Assembly: GCA_014843695.1 (NCBI GenBank)
Contig: CM026404.1
Location: forward strand, 84,970,712-85,034,711
Direction: 5' to 3'
Source of the DNA: Archivesica marissinica
Taxonomy: Eukaryota; Mollusca; Bivalvia; Venerida; Vesicomyidae
DNA length: 64,000 nt
In this document: positions 11,164 to 20,570 of the stretch, one piece after another
Layout of the letters: each line of letters starts with the position of its first letter
Numbering within the stretch: position 1 is the first letter of the stretch
The notes under the pieces: model-generated
Database searches by the model: none
Told to the model about the DNA's origin: nothing
The model's input: the letters and a program-made list of their open reading frames with translations, nothing else
Made by a program: the position numbers and the translations under genes

Positions 11164-13172
11164 ATATATTGAAGAATATGTCTATGCCGGGAATATCTAG
11201 GACAAACTGTATATATTGAAGAATATGTCTATGCCGGGAATATCTAGGACAATCTGTATATATTGAATGTCTATGCCGGGAATATCTAGGACAAACTGTA
11301 TATATTGAAGAATATGTCTATGCCGGGAATATCGAGGACAAACTGTATATATTGAAGAATATGTCTATGCCGGGAATATCTAGGACAAACTGTATATATT
11401 GAATGTCTATGCCGGGAATATCTAGGACAAACTGTATATATTGAATGTCTATGCTGGGAATATCTAGGACAAACTGTATATATTGAAGAATATGTCTATG
11501 CCTGGAATATCTAGGACAAACTGTATATATTGAATGTCTATGCCGGGAATATCGAGGACAAACTGTTTATATTGAATGTCTATGCCGGGAATATCGAGGA
11601 CAAACTGTATATATTGAATGTCTATGCTGGGAATATCGAGGACAAACTGTATATATTGAATGTCTATGCTGGGAATATCGAGGACAACTGGATATATTGA
11701 AGAATATGTCTATGCCTGGAATATCGAGGACAAACTGTATATATTGAATGTCTATGCTGGGAATATCGAGGACAAACTGTATATATTGAATGTCTATGCC
11801 TGGAATATCGAGGACAAACTGTATATATTGAATGTCTATGCCTGGAATATCGAGGACAAACTGTATATATTGAATGTCTATGCCGGGAATATCGAGGACA
11901 AACGCTATATATATTGAAGAATATGTCTACCGTATGCCTGGAATATCGAGGACAAACTCTATATATTGAAGAATATGTATATGCCTGGATTATCGAGGAC
12001 AAACTGTATATATTGAATGTCTATGCCTGGAATATCGAGGACAAACTGTATATATTGAATGTCTATGCCTGGAATATCGAGGACAAACTGTATATATATT
12101 GAATATCTATGCCGGGAATATCGAGGACAAGCTGTATATATTGAAGAATATGTCTACCGTATGCCTGGAATATCGAGGACAAACTGTATATATTGAATGT
12201 CTATGCCGGGAATATCGAGGACAAACTGTATATATTGAATGTCTATGCCGGGAATATCGAGGACAAACGCTATATATATATTGAAGAATATGTCTACCGT
12301 ATGCCTGGAATATCGAGGACAAACTCTATATATTGAAGAATATGTCTATGCCTGGAATATCGAGGACAAACTGTATATATTGAAGAATATGTATATGCCG
12401 GGAAATATCGAGGACAAACTGTATATATTGAATGTCTATGCCGGGAATATTGAGGACAAACTCTATATATTGAAGAATATGTCTATGCCTGGAATATCGA
12501 GGACAAACTGTATATATTGAAGAATATGTATATGCCGGGAAATATCGAGGACAAACTGTATATATTGAATGTCTATGCCGGGAATATCGAGGACAAACTC
12601 TATATATTGAAGAATATGTCTACCGTATGCCTGGAATATCGAGGACAAACTCTATATATTGAAGAATATGTCTATGCCTGGAATATCGAGGACAAACTGT
12701 ATATATTGAAGAATATGTATATGCCGGGAAATATCGAGGACAAACTGTATATATTGAATGTCTATGCCGGGAATATTGAGGACAAACTCTATATATTGAA
12801 GAATATGTCTATGCCTGGAATATCGAGGACAAACTGTATATATTGAAGAATATGTATATGCCGGGAAATATCGAGGACAAACTGTATATATTGAATGTCT
12901 ATGTCGGGAATATCGAGGACAAACTCTATATATTGAAGAATATGTCTACCGTATGCCTGGAATATCGAGGACAAACTATATATTGAAGAATATGTCTACC
13001 GTATGCCTGGAATATCGAGGACAAACTCTATATATTGAAGAATATGTCTACCGTATGCCTGGAATATCGAGGACAAACTCTATATATTGAAGAATATGTC
13101 TATGCCTGGAATATCGATGACAAACTGTATATATTGAAGAATATGTCTATCGTATGCCTGGAATGTCGAGGA
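11164..13172 (+). repeat. Minisatellite with 42/47/52-bp units, about 45 copies
   Basis: The core is TATGCCGGGAATATCGAGG followed by ACAAACTGTATATATTGAA. The 42-bp units go straight to TGTC. The 47-bp units insert GAATA, and the 52-bp units also insert CCGTA after GTCTA. Unit types are mixed. In the right half, a block of about 326 bases recurs (for example 12463 and 12789). Confidence 0.95.
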
Positions 13173-13483
13173 CAAAACTTCTACTATTTTTACAATGGTC
13201 ATTATTTATACACTTTTAATACTTCTTTTCACAAATGCCGAAGCTGCAAATCGTAAGCTTTTCAGGAGAGCTAAATAACTTTTTCTGAGAAATAAAAATT
13301 AATGGCGCAACTACAAGATCCTGTCAAACACTTGCGTTTATTGATTAGATTATACTAGCTATGAATATGCCACAGTTACACTGCTTTCAGAGCAAGAACT
13401 GAAACAGTTGACAAGTAAATTTTCTACACTATGCTGTAATTTATCACATGCTTATTTTTGTTTGATTTGATTAACAGTCTTTC
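13173..13483. other. Intronic spacer
   Basis: AT-rich intron sequence between a minisatellite and a truncated SINE. Nothing recognisable. Confidence 0.5.
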
Positions 13484-13673
13484 AGATGGGACGTTAAACC
13501 GAGGTCTCGTGTCGGTGCTTTACACCGTGCACGTACAAGAACCAGAGGAGACTCTGGAACGGGTCTCTGTCTGTATCATTGCACTATCCTCCAAAAATCT
13601 AAAATGACTAATCTCTTCAGGAGGCGTCGCTCATATGGGCAACCGGTAGCGACGATAAATAAACGTAAAACAC
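13484..13673 (+). mobile_element. tRNA-derived SINE, family C, 5' truncated
   Basis: It lacks the tRNA head and starts at CAGATGGGACGTTAAACC. It then has GTGTCGGTGC, CGTACAAGAACCAG and GGAGGCGTCGCTCATATGGG, and ends GATAAATAAACGTAAAACAC. Full copies lie at 29163 and 34287. Confidence 0.85.
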
Positions 13674-13828
13674 ATTGATTTGATTGGTCAATCGTACTGA
13701 CAGTCAGGAAGGAGGAAACTACATGTATACTACTGCAGTTAATGTATTGTGTGGGTGTGGCTTCTGTGACCAGTTGTGTCCATATGTAGAAGTTGCTTGA
13801 TGCAAGTTGGTACATAGGACAGCAGATA

Positions 13829-14049
13829 TTAACCCATTCAACACCAAGTAACTGACATGGACTGTGCACTATATTTTTAGACCAATAAATTAATAAGAAA
13901 ATTACATTTGAACAAGATCATTTATCAAAATAGGTAATTTTGTCTAAAAATAGTAATATTACTGTCAAAAAGTGCAGATCCTGATGAGACGGCTCGTCAT
14001 GTGTCGGCTCATCTGGATCTACACTTTTTGTAAGCCTTGAAAGTGTTAA
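13829..14049 (+). mobile_element. MITE-like foldback element, copy 1
   Basis: It is bounded by TTAACCCATTCAACACC on the left and a matching inverted AAAGTGTTAA on the right, with TTAA at both ends. Near the right end, AAAAAGTGCAGATCC and GGATCTACACTTTTT form inverted arms. A second copy lies at 33889-34116. No transposase is present, so this is a non-autonomous DNA element. It ends 17 bases before the exon at 14067. Confidence 0.7.
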
Positions 14050-14066
14050 TGTGTTATTATATTTAG

Positions 14067-14137
14067 CAGAACAAGCTGCAGCGGGAAGCGATGGTGTACA
14101 TGTTACTGTTGAGGAAGGCTGCCTTGATGCTGTAACA
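14067..14137 (+). CDS. Macrodomain 2, first strand and loop (exon, phase 1 in, 0 out)
   Basis: The acceptor TTATTATATTTAG ends at 14066 and the donor GTAAGTGT starts at 14138. The 71-base exon begins with two bases that complete the codon left by the exon at 6597 (giving Thr). It then reads EQAAAGSDGVHVTVEEGC and LDAVT. This is a linker followed by the first strand of a macrodomain, where the family pattern is V-x-V-x-x-G-D-I; here the Asp position is Cys (EEGCLD). Phase 0 at the end joins ADVLACTISPSLDL of the exon at 18449, completing the strand. The small size would hide it from any length-based search; its reality rests on both splice sites, both phases and the domain alignment agreeing. 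Confidence 0.7.
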
Positions 14138-14316
14138 GTAAGTGTAAAGAGACATATACTTGTATTACATATACCGTATATTATAATGTTACTAATTAAG
14201 TGATTTCATATTGGCTTTCTATTTGGATGAAGCCGGTCATATTGGTACTGAGGGAGGGCAAAATCCGAGGTCAAATATGTCCGGCTGAATCCCAATAATA
14301 ACGTCAATATGATTTT

Positions 14317-14573
14317 GGCTGTCCAATTAGCGCAGTGGTTAGTGCGCCCGCTTCTCACCAATGAAACCCGGTTCGATCCTCGGACCGGGAAGTATGTGAG
14401 ATGGTACGATGCTCGCCAGATTGGACAGGTGGGTATTCTCTGGGTACTCCGGTTTCCTCCCACGTGAATGACCACATTTACGCTTTCACCTGCGACAACG
14501 AGAGTGATTAATATAAGTTGTTAAAACTTGCTTCGCAATCGTTGTAAAATAAATAAAGTTTAATAAAAAAAAA
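14317..14573 (+). mobile_element. tRNA-derived SINE, family B
   Basis: It has the A box TTAGCGCAGTGGTTAG, the B box GGTTCGATCCTC, the body motif GGGTACTCCGGTTTCCTCCC and GAGAGTGATTAATATAAG, and a tail of AATAAAGTTTAATA followed by an A-run. It is intronic and in the same orientation as the gene. Confidence 0.85.
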
Positions 14574-14808
14574 ACATTTTATTAATTGACTATATAATAT
14601 TTTCAACAGTAACAACAAGTAACAACTAACGGTAAAAAAGCTGGACATATATAGTTGGTAGTTTATGGTAGCCCTACTTTGCACAATCTTATTATTTTTG
14701 GTCCATTTTTCTGTTATTGTTCCTGCAAACTGTCAGTTTCTGAAATGTTAATAGCCTTGCACATGATGCAATATATCATCCGCTAACAATTTGAGCATCA
14801 GCTCACCT
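14574..14808. other. Intronic spacer
   Basis: Unique AT-rich intron sequence with no recognised feature. Confidence 0.4.
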
Positions 14809-15351
14809 TCATCGTCGCTCATCACTACCTGGTCCAATTCGTCGCTCATCACTACCTGGTCCAAATAGTCGCTCATCACTACCTGGTCCAAATCGTCGCT
14901 CATCACTACCTGGTCCAAATCGTCGCTCATCACTACCTGGTCCAAATCGTCGCTCATCACTACCTGGTCCAAATCGTCGCTCATCACTACCTGGTCCAAA
15001 TCGTCGCTCATCACTACCTGGTCCAAATTGTCGCTCATCACTACCTGGTCCAAATCGTCGCTCATTACTACCTGGTCCAAATCGTCGCTCATCACTACCT
15101 GGTCCAAATCGTCACTCATCACTACCTGGTCCAAATCTTTGCTCATCACTACCTGGTCCAAATCGTCGCTCATCACTACCTGGTCCAAATCGTCGCTCAT
15201 CACTACCTGGTCCAAATCGTCGCTCATCACTACCTGGTCCAAATCGTCGCTCATCACTACCTGGTCCAAATCGTCGCTCATCACTACCTGGTCCAAATCG
15301 TCGCTCATCACTACCTGGTCCAAATCGTCGCTCATCACTACCTGGTCCAAA
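14809..15351 (+). repeat. Minisatellite, 27-bp unit, about 20 copies
   Basis: The unit contains CGCTCATCACTACCTGGTCC then AAATCGT. The period is divisible by three, so all frames on both strands stay open; the minus-strand nonapeptide with DQVVMSDDL is an artefact. It lies in the intron between the exons at 14067 and 18449. Confidence 0.96.
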
Positions 15352-15619
15352 ATCCGGCGAACCATATGGGCGAGCTCTCTTCATCCACTGATATTGTTTT
15401 TAGCTCTAGTGGTTCGTGCAAGTGTTTATGAGAGGACCATATATGTATGTCAACAAATGCATTCTTCTCATTAGAGCCAAATAACCAAATGTGTAGCAAA
15501 CAGGGTTATGCAGCAGCACTCGGTCAACATAAATGTTTAACCATTATAATGCTGAATGAACTGGAAGGAATGTGTACACAACATAGATCCCAATCAACCT
15601 CGTTTGATCAGGAGCCAAG

Positions 15620-16111
15620 TGATCTGGTGGCACATTCTGTGCACATTCTGTGCCATGTGATCTGGTGGCACATTCTGTGCACATTCTGTGCCATGTGATC
15701 TGGTGGCACATTCTGTGCACATTCTGTGCCATGTGATCTGGTGGCACATTCTGTGCCATGTGATCTGGTGGCACATTCTGTGCCATGTGATCTGGTGGCA
15801 CATTCTGTGCCATGTGATCTGGTGGCACATTCTGTGCACATTTTGTGCCATGTGATCTGGTGGCACATTCTGTGCACATTCTGTGCCATGTGATCTGGTG
15901 GCACATTCTGTGCCATGTGATCTGGTGGCACATTCTGTGCACATTCTGTGCCATGTGATCTGGTGGCACATTCTGTGCACATTCTGTGCCATGTGATCTG
16001 GTGGCACATTCTGTGTCGTTTCTGTGCCATGTGATCTGGTGGCACATTCTGTGCCGTTTCTGTGCCATGTGATCTGGTGGCACATTCTGTGCCGTTTCTG
16101 TGCCATGTGAT
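15620..16111 (+). repeat. Minisatellite, 27/38-bp units, about 15 copies
   Basis: The basic unit contains TGATCTGGTGGCACATTCTG then TGCCATG. The longer form duplicates an 11-base piece (CACATTCTGTG), and the last copies carry a CGTTTCTG variant. This shows growth at two scales within one array. Confidence 0.95.
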
Positions 16112-16358
16112 CTTGGCAAACATAGTATGTAGTATCAGTATCTACCAAGTGTGTTCAAATATTGCAAACATGGTACGTAGCATCAGTACATCTACCAAGT
16201 GTGTTCAAATGTTGCAAACATGGTACGTAGTATCAGTATCTACCAAGTGTGTTCAAATGTTGCAAACATGGTACGTAGCATCAGTACATCTACCAAGTGT
16301 GTTCAAATGTTGCAAACATGGTACGTAGCATCAGTACATCTACCAAGTGTGTTCAAAT
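16112..16358 (+). repeat. Minisatellite, 48-50-bp unit, 5 copies
   Basis: The unit contains GCAAACATGGTACGTAGCAT, CAGTACATCTACC and AAGTGTGTTCAAATG. It starts directly after the previous array with no spacer. Confidence 0.92.
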
Positions 16359-16572
16359 GAGAATTTCTGAAAGCTATATAATGGCAATGTTGCAGGGTTT
16401 GTTTCTATATTACTCTATATTCCGGCAAGCAGACACACAAGTGTGCCCAGGTGGTTCTATTGACCAGATTTACCTTTCTGTATGTCACCATGCATCCTCT
16501 TGTCATGGCATCATAATAAACGTGTACTCTGTAATGTGTAATGTGCTTGTATCTAGCTGCAACCAACACAAT

Positions 16573-16825
16573 GTGTGTGTTTTACGTTTATTTATCGTCG
16601 CTACCGGTTGCTCATGTGAGCGACACCTCCTGAAGAGATTAGTCAATTTAGATTGTGGAGGATAGTGCAATGATACAGGCAGAGACCCATTCCAGAGTCT
16701 CTTCTGGTTCTTTTACGTGCACGGTGTAAAGCACCTAATTTTATTAGGGTCAGACAGGGGATCAAACCTGCAATCCCTGGATTACCAGTCCAGCGTGTTA
16801 CCACTGGACTACAGATCTGTCTGTA
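16573..16825 (-). mobile_element. tRNA-derived SINE, family C, full length, reverse orientation
   Basis: On the minus strand it has the tRNA-like head AGATCTGTAGTCCAGTGG. An anticodon arm CTGGACTGGTAATCCAG places GGT in the loop, as in tRNA-Thr. A B-box-like GGTTTGATCCCC follows, then the shared body and the GATAAATAAACGTAAAAC tail. Confidence 0.85.
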
Positions 16826-16867
16826 ACCAACACAATCTTCGCACTTGAACATATTTGTATGTGTGGT

Positions 16868-17774
16868 GTTGTTACTCAATCCTATATTCACATGTGGCAA
16901 TATTTCATGACAGTTGTTACTCAATCCTTGTCTATATTCACATGTGGCAATATTTCATGACAGCAGTTACTCAATCCTTGTCTATATTCACATGTGGCAA
17001 TATTTCATGACAGCAGTTACTCAATCCTTGTCTATATTCACATGTGGCAATATTTCATGACAGCAGTTACTCAATCCTTGTCTATATTCACATGTGGCAA
17101 TATTTCATGACAGCAGTTACTCAATCCTTGTCTATATTCACATGTGGCAATATTTCATGACAGCAGTTACTCAATCCTTGTCTATATTCACATGTGGCAA
17201 TATTTCATGACAGCAGTTACTCAATCCTTGTCTATATTCACATGTGGCAATATTTCATGACAGCAGTTACTCAATCCTTGTCTATATTCACATGTGGCAA
17301 TATTTCATGACAGCAGTTACTCAATCCTTGTCTATATTCACATGTGGCAATATTTCATGACAGCAGTTACTCAATCCTTGTCTATATTCACATGTGGCAA
17401 TATTTCATGACAGCAGTTACTCAATCCTTGTCTATATTCACATGTGGCAATATTTCATGACAGCAGTTACTCAATCCTTGTCTATATTCACATGTGGCAA
17501 TATTTCATGACAGCAGTTACTCAATCCTTGTCTATATTCACATGTGGCAATATTTCATGACAGCAGTTACTCAATCCTTGTCTATATTCACATGTGGCAA
17601 TATTTCATGACAGCAGTTACTCAATCCTTGTCTATATTCACATGTGGCAATATTTCATGACAGCAGTTACTCAATCCTTGTCTATATTCACATGTGGCAA
17701 TATTTCATGACAGCAGTTACTCAATCCTTGTCTATATTCACATGTGGTAATATTTCATGACAGTTGTTACTCTT
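16868..17774 (+). repeat. Minisatellite, 50-bp unit, about 18 nearly identical copies
   Basis: The unit contains CAGCAGTTACTCAATCCTTG, TCTATATTCACATGTGGC and AATATTTCATGA. Internal copies are identical as far as I can read; only the first and last differ (CAGTTGTT, GTGGTAA). This suggests recent expansion or assembly collapse to a consensus. Confidence 0.97.
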
Positions 17775-17816
17775 ACAGCAAATAAATATATAGTAACTCG
17801 AACATATCTACCAGAA

Positions 17817-18060
17817 TGGTTGTTCATTCTGTCCGCTGGTTAGTGCAGTTGTTCGCATGCTCACAATTGCTACTCGGGGTTCGATCCTCGAACCTGGAAG
17901 TATATGAGATGTTATGGTGGTCGCCAGATAGGACTGGTGGGTTTCTCCGTGTATTCCGATTTCCTCTCACACGAATGACTATATGTATACATGTATCTGC
18001 TTTCATCCGCACCAACAAGAGTGATTACTATAATCGGCTAAAGCCTGTTTCGCAATAGTA
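17817..18060 (+). mobile_element. tRNA-derived SINE, family B, diverged copy
   Basis: It keeps the B box GGTTCGATCCTCG, GTGGTCGCCAGATAGGAC and ACGAATGAC, but is diverged throughout, including TTCCGATTTCCTCTCAC where other copies read CGGTTTCCTCCCAC. It faces the next copy tail to tail. Confidence 0.75.
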
Positions 18061-18079
18061 GAGTTTATTCCTGAAATGT

Positions 18080-18342
18080 AAAGTTTAAACTTTATTTATT
18101 TTACAACGATTGCGAAACAAGTTCTAACAACTTATATTAAATCACTCTTGTTGGCGCGGATGAAAGCGTATATGTGGTCATTCCTGTGGGAGGAAACCGG
18201 AGTACCCGGAGAAAACCAACCTGTCCGATCTGGTGGATCTGGTGACCACCGTACTATCTCACATACTTCCTAGTCCGAGGATCGAACCCGAGTTGCATTG
18301 GTCAGAAGCGAGCGTGCTAATCACTGCGCTAATCAGACAGCC
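18080..18342 (-). mobile_element. tRNA-derived SINE, family B, reverse orientation
   Basis: This is the reverse complement of the family: AAAGTTTAAACTTTATTTA at the left, GGGAGGAAACCGGAGTACCC in the middle and GAGGATCGAACCCGAG (B box) near the right. It lies about 105 bases upstream of the exon at 18449. Confidence 0.85.
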
Positions 18343-18448
18343 TCAATCCTGAAATGTAAACAACCTGGAGCGAATGACATAATGTTCCTTCTTCCGGAAA
18401 CAGAAGCCACAGTCAAACATTATTCTCTTTATACATACTTTTATGCAG

Positions 18449-18736
18449 GCTGACGTTTTAGCATGTACAATATCACCCAGTTTGGATCTGAATCAAGGAG
18501 CTGTCTCGAAGGCTTTGCTAAAACGTTGCGGCAAAGAACTACAACGTGATGTGGAAAAACTGTATGGAAAGCGGCTGCATGGAGAGCGGCTGCATGGAAA
18601 GCGGCTGGCTTATGGGGAATTAGCAATAGTGCCTGGATATAAACTAAAATGCAAATATGTATATTTTGGAGTGATGCAGTCTTATAACAAAGAATATGCA
18701 GAGAAATATAACACAGATAAGGAGTATTACCGGTCG
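18449..18736 (+). CDS. Macrodomain 2, N-terminal half (exon, phase 0-0)
   Basis: The acceptor TTTATGCAG ends at 18448 and the donor GTAAGTACG starts at 18737. The 96-codon exon is in phase 0 at both ends. It reads ADVLACTISPSLDLNQGAVS, then KALLKRCGKELQRDVEKL, AYGELAIVPGYKLKCKYVYF and AEKYNTDKEYYRS. These are the classic first-half features of a PARP14-type macrodomain: a D-V-L strand, a SPSLDL segment, the GAVSKAL first loop and helix, and the YGE...K-CKYV strand. The usual Asn after the D-V-I-V strand is replaced (LACT). Three in-frame tandem copies of a 15-base unit (18566-18610: GKRLH, GERLH, GKRLA) lengthen the loop before AYGE. A family B SINE in reverse orientation precedes it and one in forward orientation begins about 50 bases after the donor. 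It joins the exon at 26603 in phase. Confidence 0.85.
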
Positions 18737-18784
18737 GTAAGTACGGTAGTATTTACACTGTCCCATTGTTACAGTTACACAACT

Positions 18785-19002
18785 ATTCACGCTTTTCACC
18801 AATGTAACTCGGGTCCGATCCTCAGTATGTGAGATGATACGGTGGTCGCCAGATCGGACAGGTGGGTTTTCTCCGGGTACTCCGGTTTCCTCCCACACGA
18901 ATGACCACATATACGCTTTCATCCATACCAATGAGAGTGATTAATATAAGTCGTTAGAACTTGCTTCGCAATCGTTGTAAAATAAATAAACTGTAAACTT
19001 TT
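18785..19002 (+). mobile_element. tRNA-derived SINE, family B, partial head
   Basis: The 5' head is degenerate (B box seen as GGTCCGATCCTC). The body with GTGGTCGCCAGATCGGAC, the GTACTCCGGTTTCCTCCC motif and the CAATCGTTGTAAAATAAA tail are intact. With the reverse copy at 18080 it brackets the macrodomain exon. Confidence 0.8.
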
Positions 19003-19118
19003 CACAATATTTACCTAATCAAAATCTCGTTAACAGTATTATTATATGCCCCCCCCCCACCTGGACATACAACAACACCCGTATAACAACAAGTGTATAA
19101 AAGTGTATCAAGTGAATC

Positions 19119-19248
19119 TAGCACCCCCAAGAGTTGCATATAAGGAAAGCCCACCAGAGGGCTGAAAATGCGTGCAACGAATGAGGCTCTGTCGAGTTCT
19201 TTGCACGCATCTTCAGCCTGAAATAACTGTAACTCTATGGAGGTGCTA
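19119..19248. repeat. Foldback (imperfect inverted repeat), about 130 bp
   Basis: The outer arms TAGCACCCCCAAGAGTTGCA and the complement of TGTAACTCTATGGAGGTGCT pair with few mismatches. The inner arms GGCTGAAAATGCGTGCAA (19160-19177) and TTGCACGCATCTTCAGCC (19201-19218) pair across a 23-base loop. It could be a small MITE or a transcribed hairpin. No TSD is clear. Confidence 0.6.
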
Positions 19249-20570
19249 CATTTATTTTCTCACCTTTCTTATGCGTTTGATGCACTTTACGAATTATGCC
19301 AGCCTGTATACACTCATGAATGGCGTATGAAGTTACGATAAAGGGACAAGGTCATTGAAATTTGACGATTTACTCACATTGATGTTGATTGTCATTTAAA
19401 AGTAAGCACCACGTACATGTTCAGTTTAATGGTTTAATTTCTTTAATGCTAATAATCCTTTACATCCAACACGGGTAAAGATTCAAATAATCTACGACTT
19501 TAGCCATCATTCTAAAAGGAACAAATTAATAACAAGATTTAAAGGGAGATCAGTCACACTGTGATTAGAGGTGGGATGTTTACAAATAATGCAAGTGCAT
19601 TGTGGGTCAAATAGTACTAGTAATCAATTGAACAATGCATGAATTGTAGCGCTACGTCATTGATTGCGCCATCAATGACGTATCGCAGTTATTATAATGA
19701 CGAAACTTCATGGTAGTGTTAGGATTTTACCGTTATCCAATGAAATGAGATAAATTTGGACGCGGGAAATAAACGGAAACTACCAATCTTGGTCGTGATA
19801 TCTAATTAGCATAAAGTAGTTCCCTTGTCTACACGGTTAGACAGATTTATCTTACACCCCCAATTATAATTATATTAGCTCGAACTTGTCCGTCTGTCTG
19901 TAGATAATCTTATTTGTTTCATTCCTCATCGACCATGTCGTCAATAGTTTTAAAACATGCCAGGTTTATTTCTATCATTGTCGAGTGATGAAATCTTTTG
20001 CCAAATAAATGGGGGTGCTTTCATAATAAAACTCAAAATTCACCAACGTTTATTGTCCGTATAACACCTCATTAATTTGTTTGAATCTTACAGGATTTCT
20101 GTTAGCTTCAGTAGCTTGTTGGGAACCATGCTTGTCCACGATGCTTTGACAAGTGCTTGTCCTACCAATAACCCAAGTAACAGCTGGCTACAACCTACTT
20201 TAAACTTGCCAGGAATGTTTGGTATCTTGGCTGAAGGTTATAAACCTTTCTCAAAGCTCAAGCAAAATGATTGATTGAATCTGAGATTTGCTCTTGGCTC
20301 AACCAATCAAAAAGCTTGATACTGATCTGTAAGTTTTATAACCACCATACGTGGTCACATTATGCACCTTTACGTTTGTACATGTAGTGATTTACATTCA
20401 CTGAACCTAAGAATTGTGCTTGTTACAACAGAATTTTACATAATTTAAACCATTTCTAATGTGGACAAACTGACAACCTTCAATCTTTCATATATAAATA
20501 ATTATCCAACTTGGCACAATTCAGTTGCTGGCAGAAACATCACTCTGTTATACTAAAGCTATACTATACC
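19249..20570. other. Intronic spacer
   Basis: Unique-looking intron sequence. It contains a perfect 12-base-arm hairpin at 19653-19682 and a short open stretch after an AG at 20094 that I cannot assign. No gene supported. Confidence 0.5.

Noticed and set aside
14748..15365. 205-codon acidic nonapeptide repeat protein on the minus strand
   Set aside because: The 27-bp unit is a multiple of three, so all frames remain open. No start context, splice sites or flanking coding signal.
20077..20274. 65-codon open stretch after an AG at 20094
   Set aside because: No good donor, no domain, and the macrodomain exons on either side already join in phase 0 without it.
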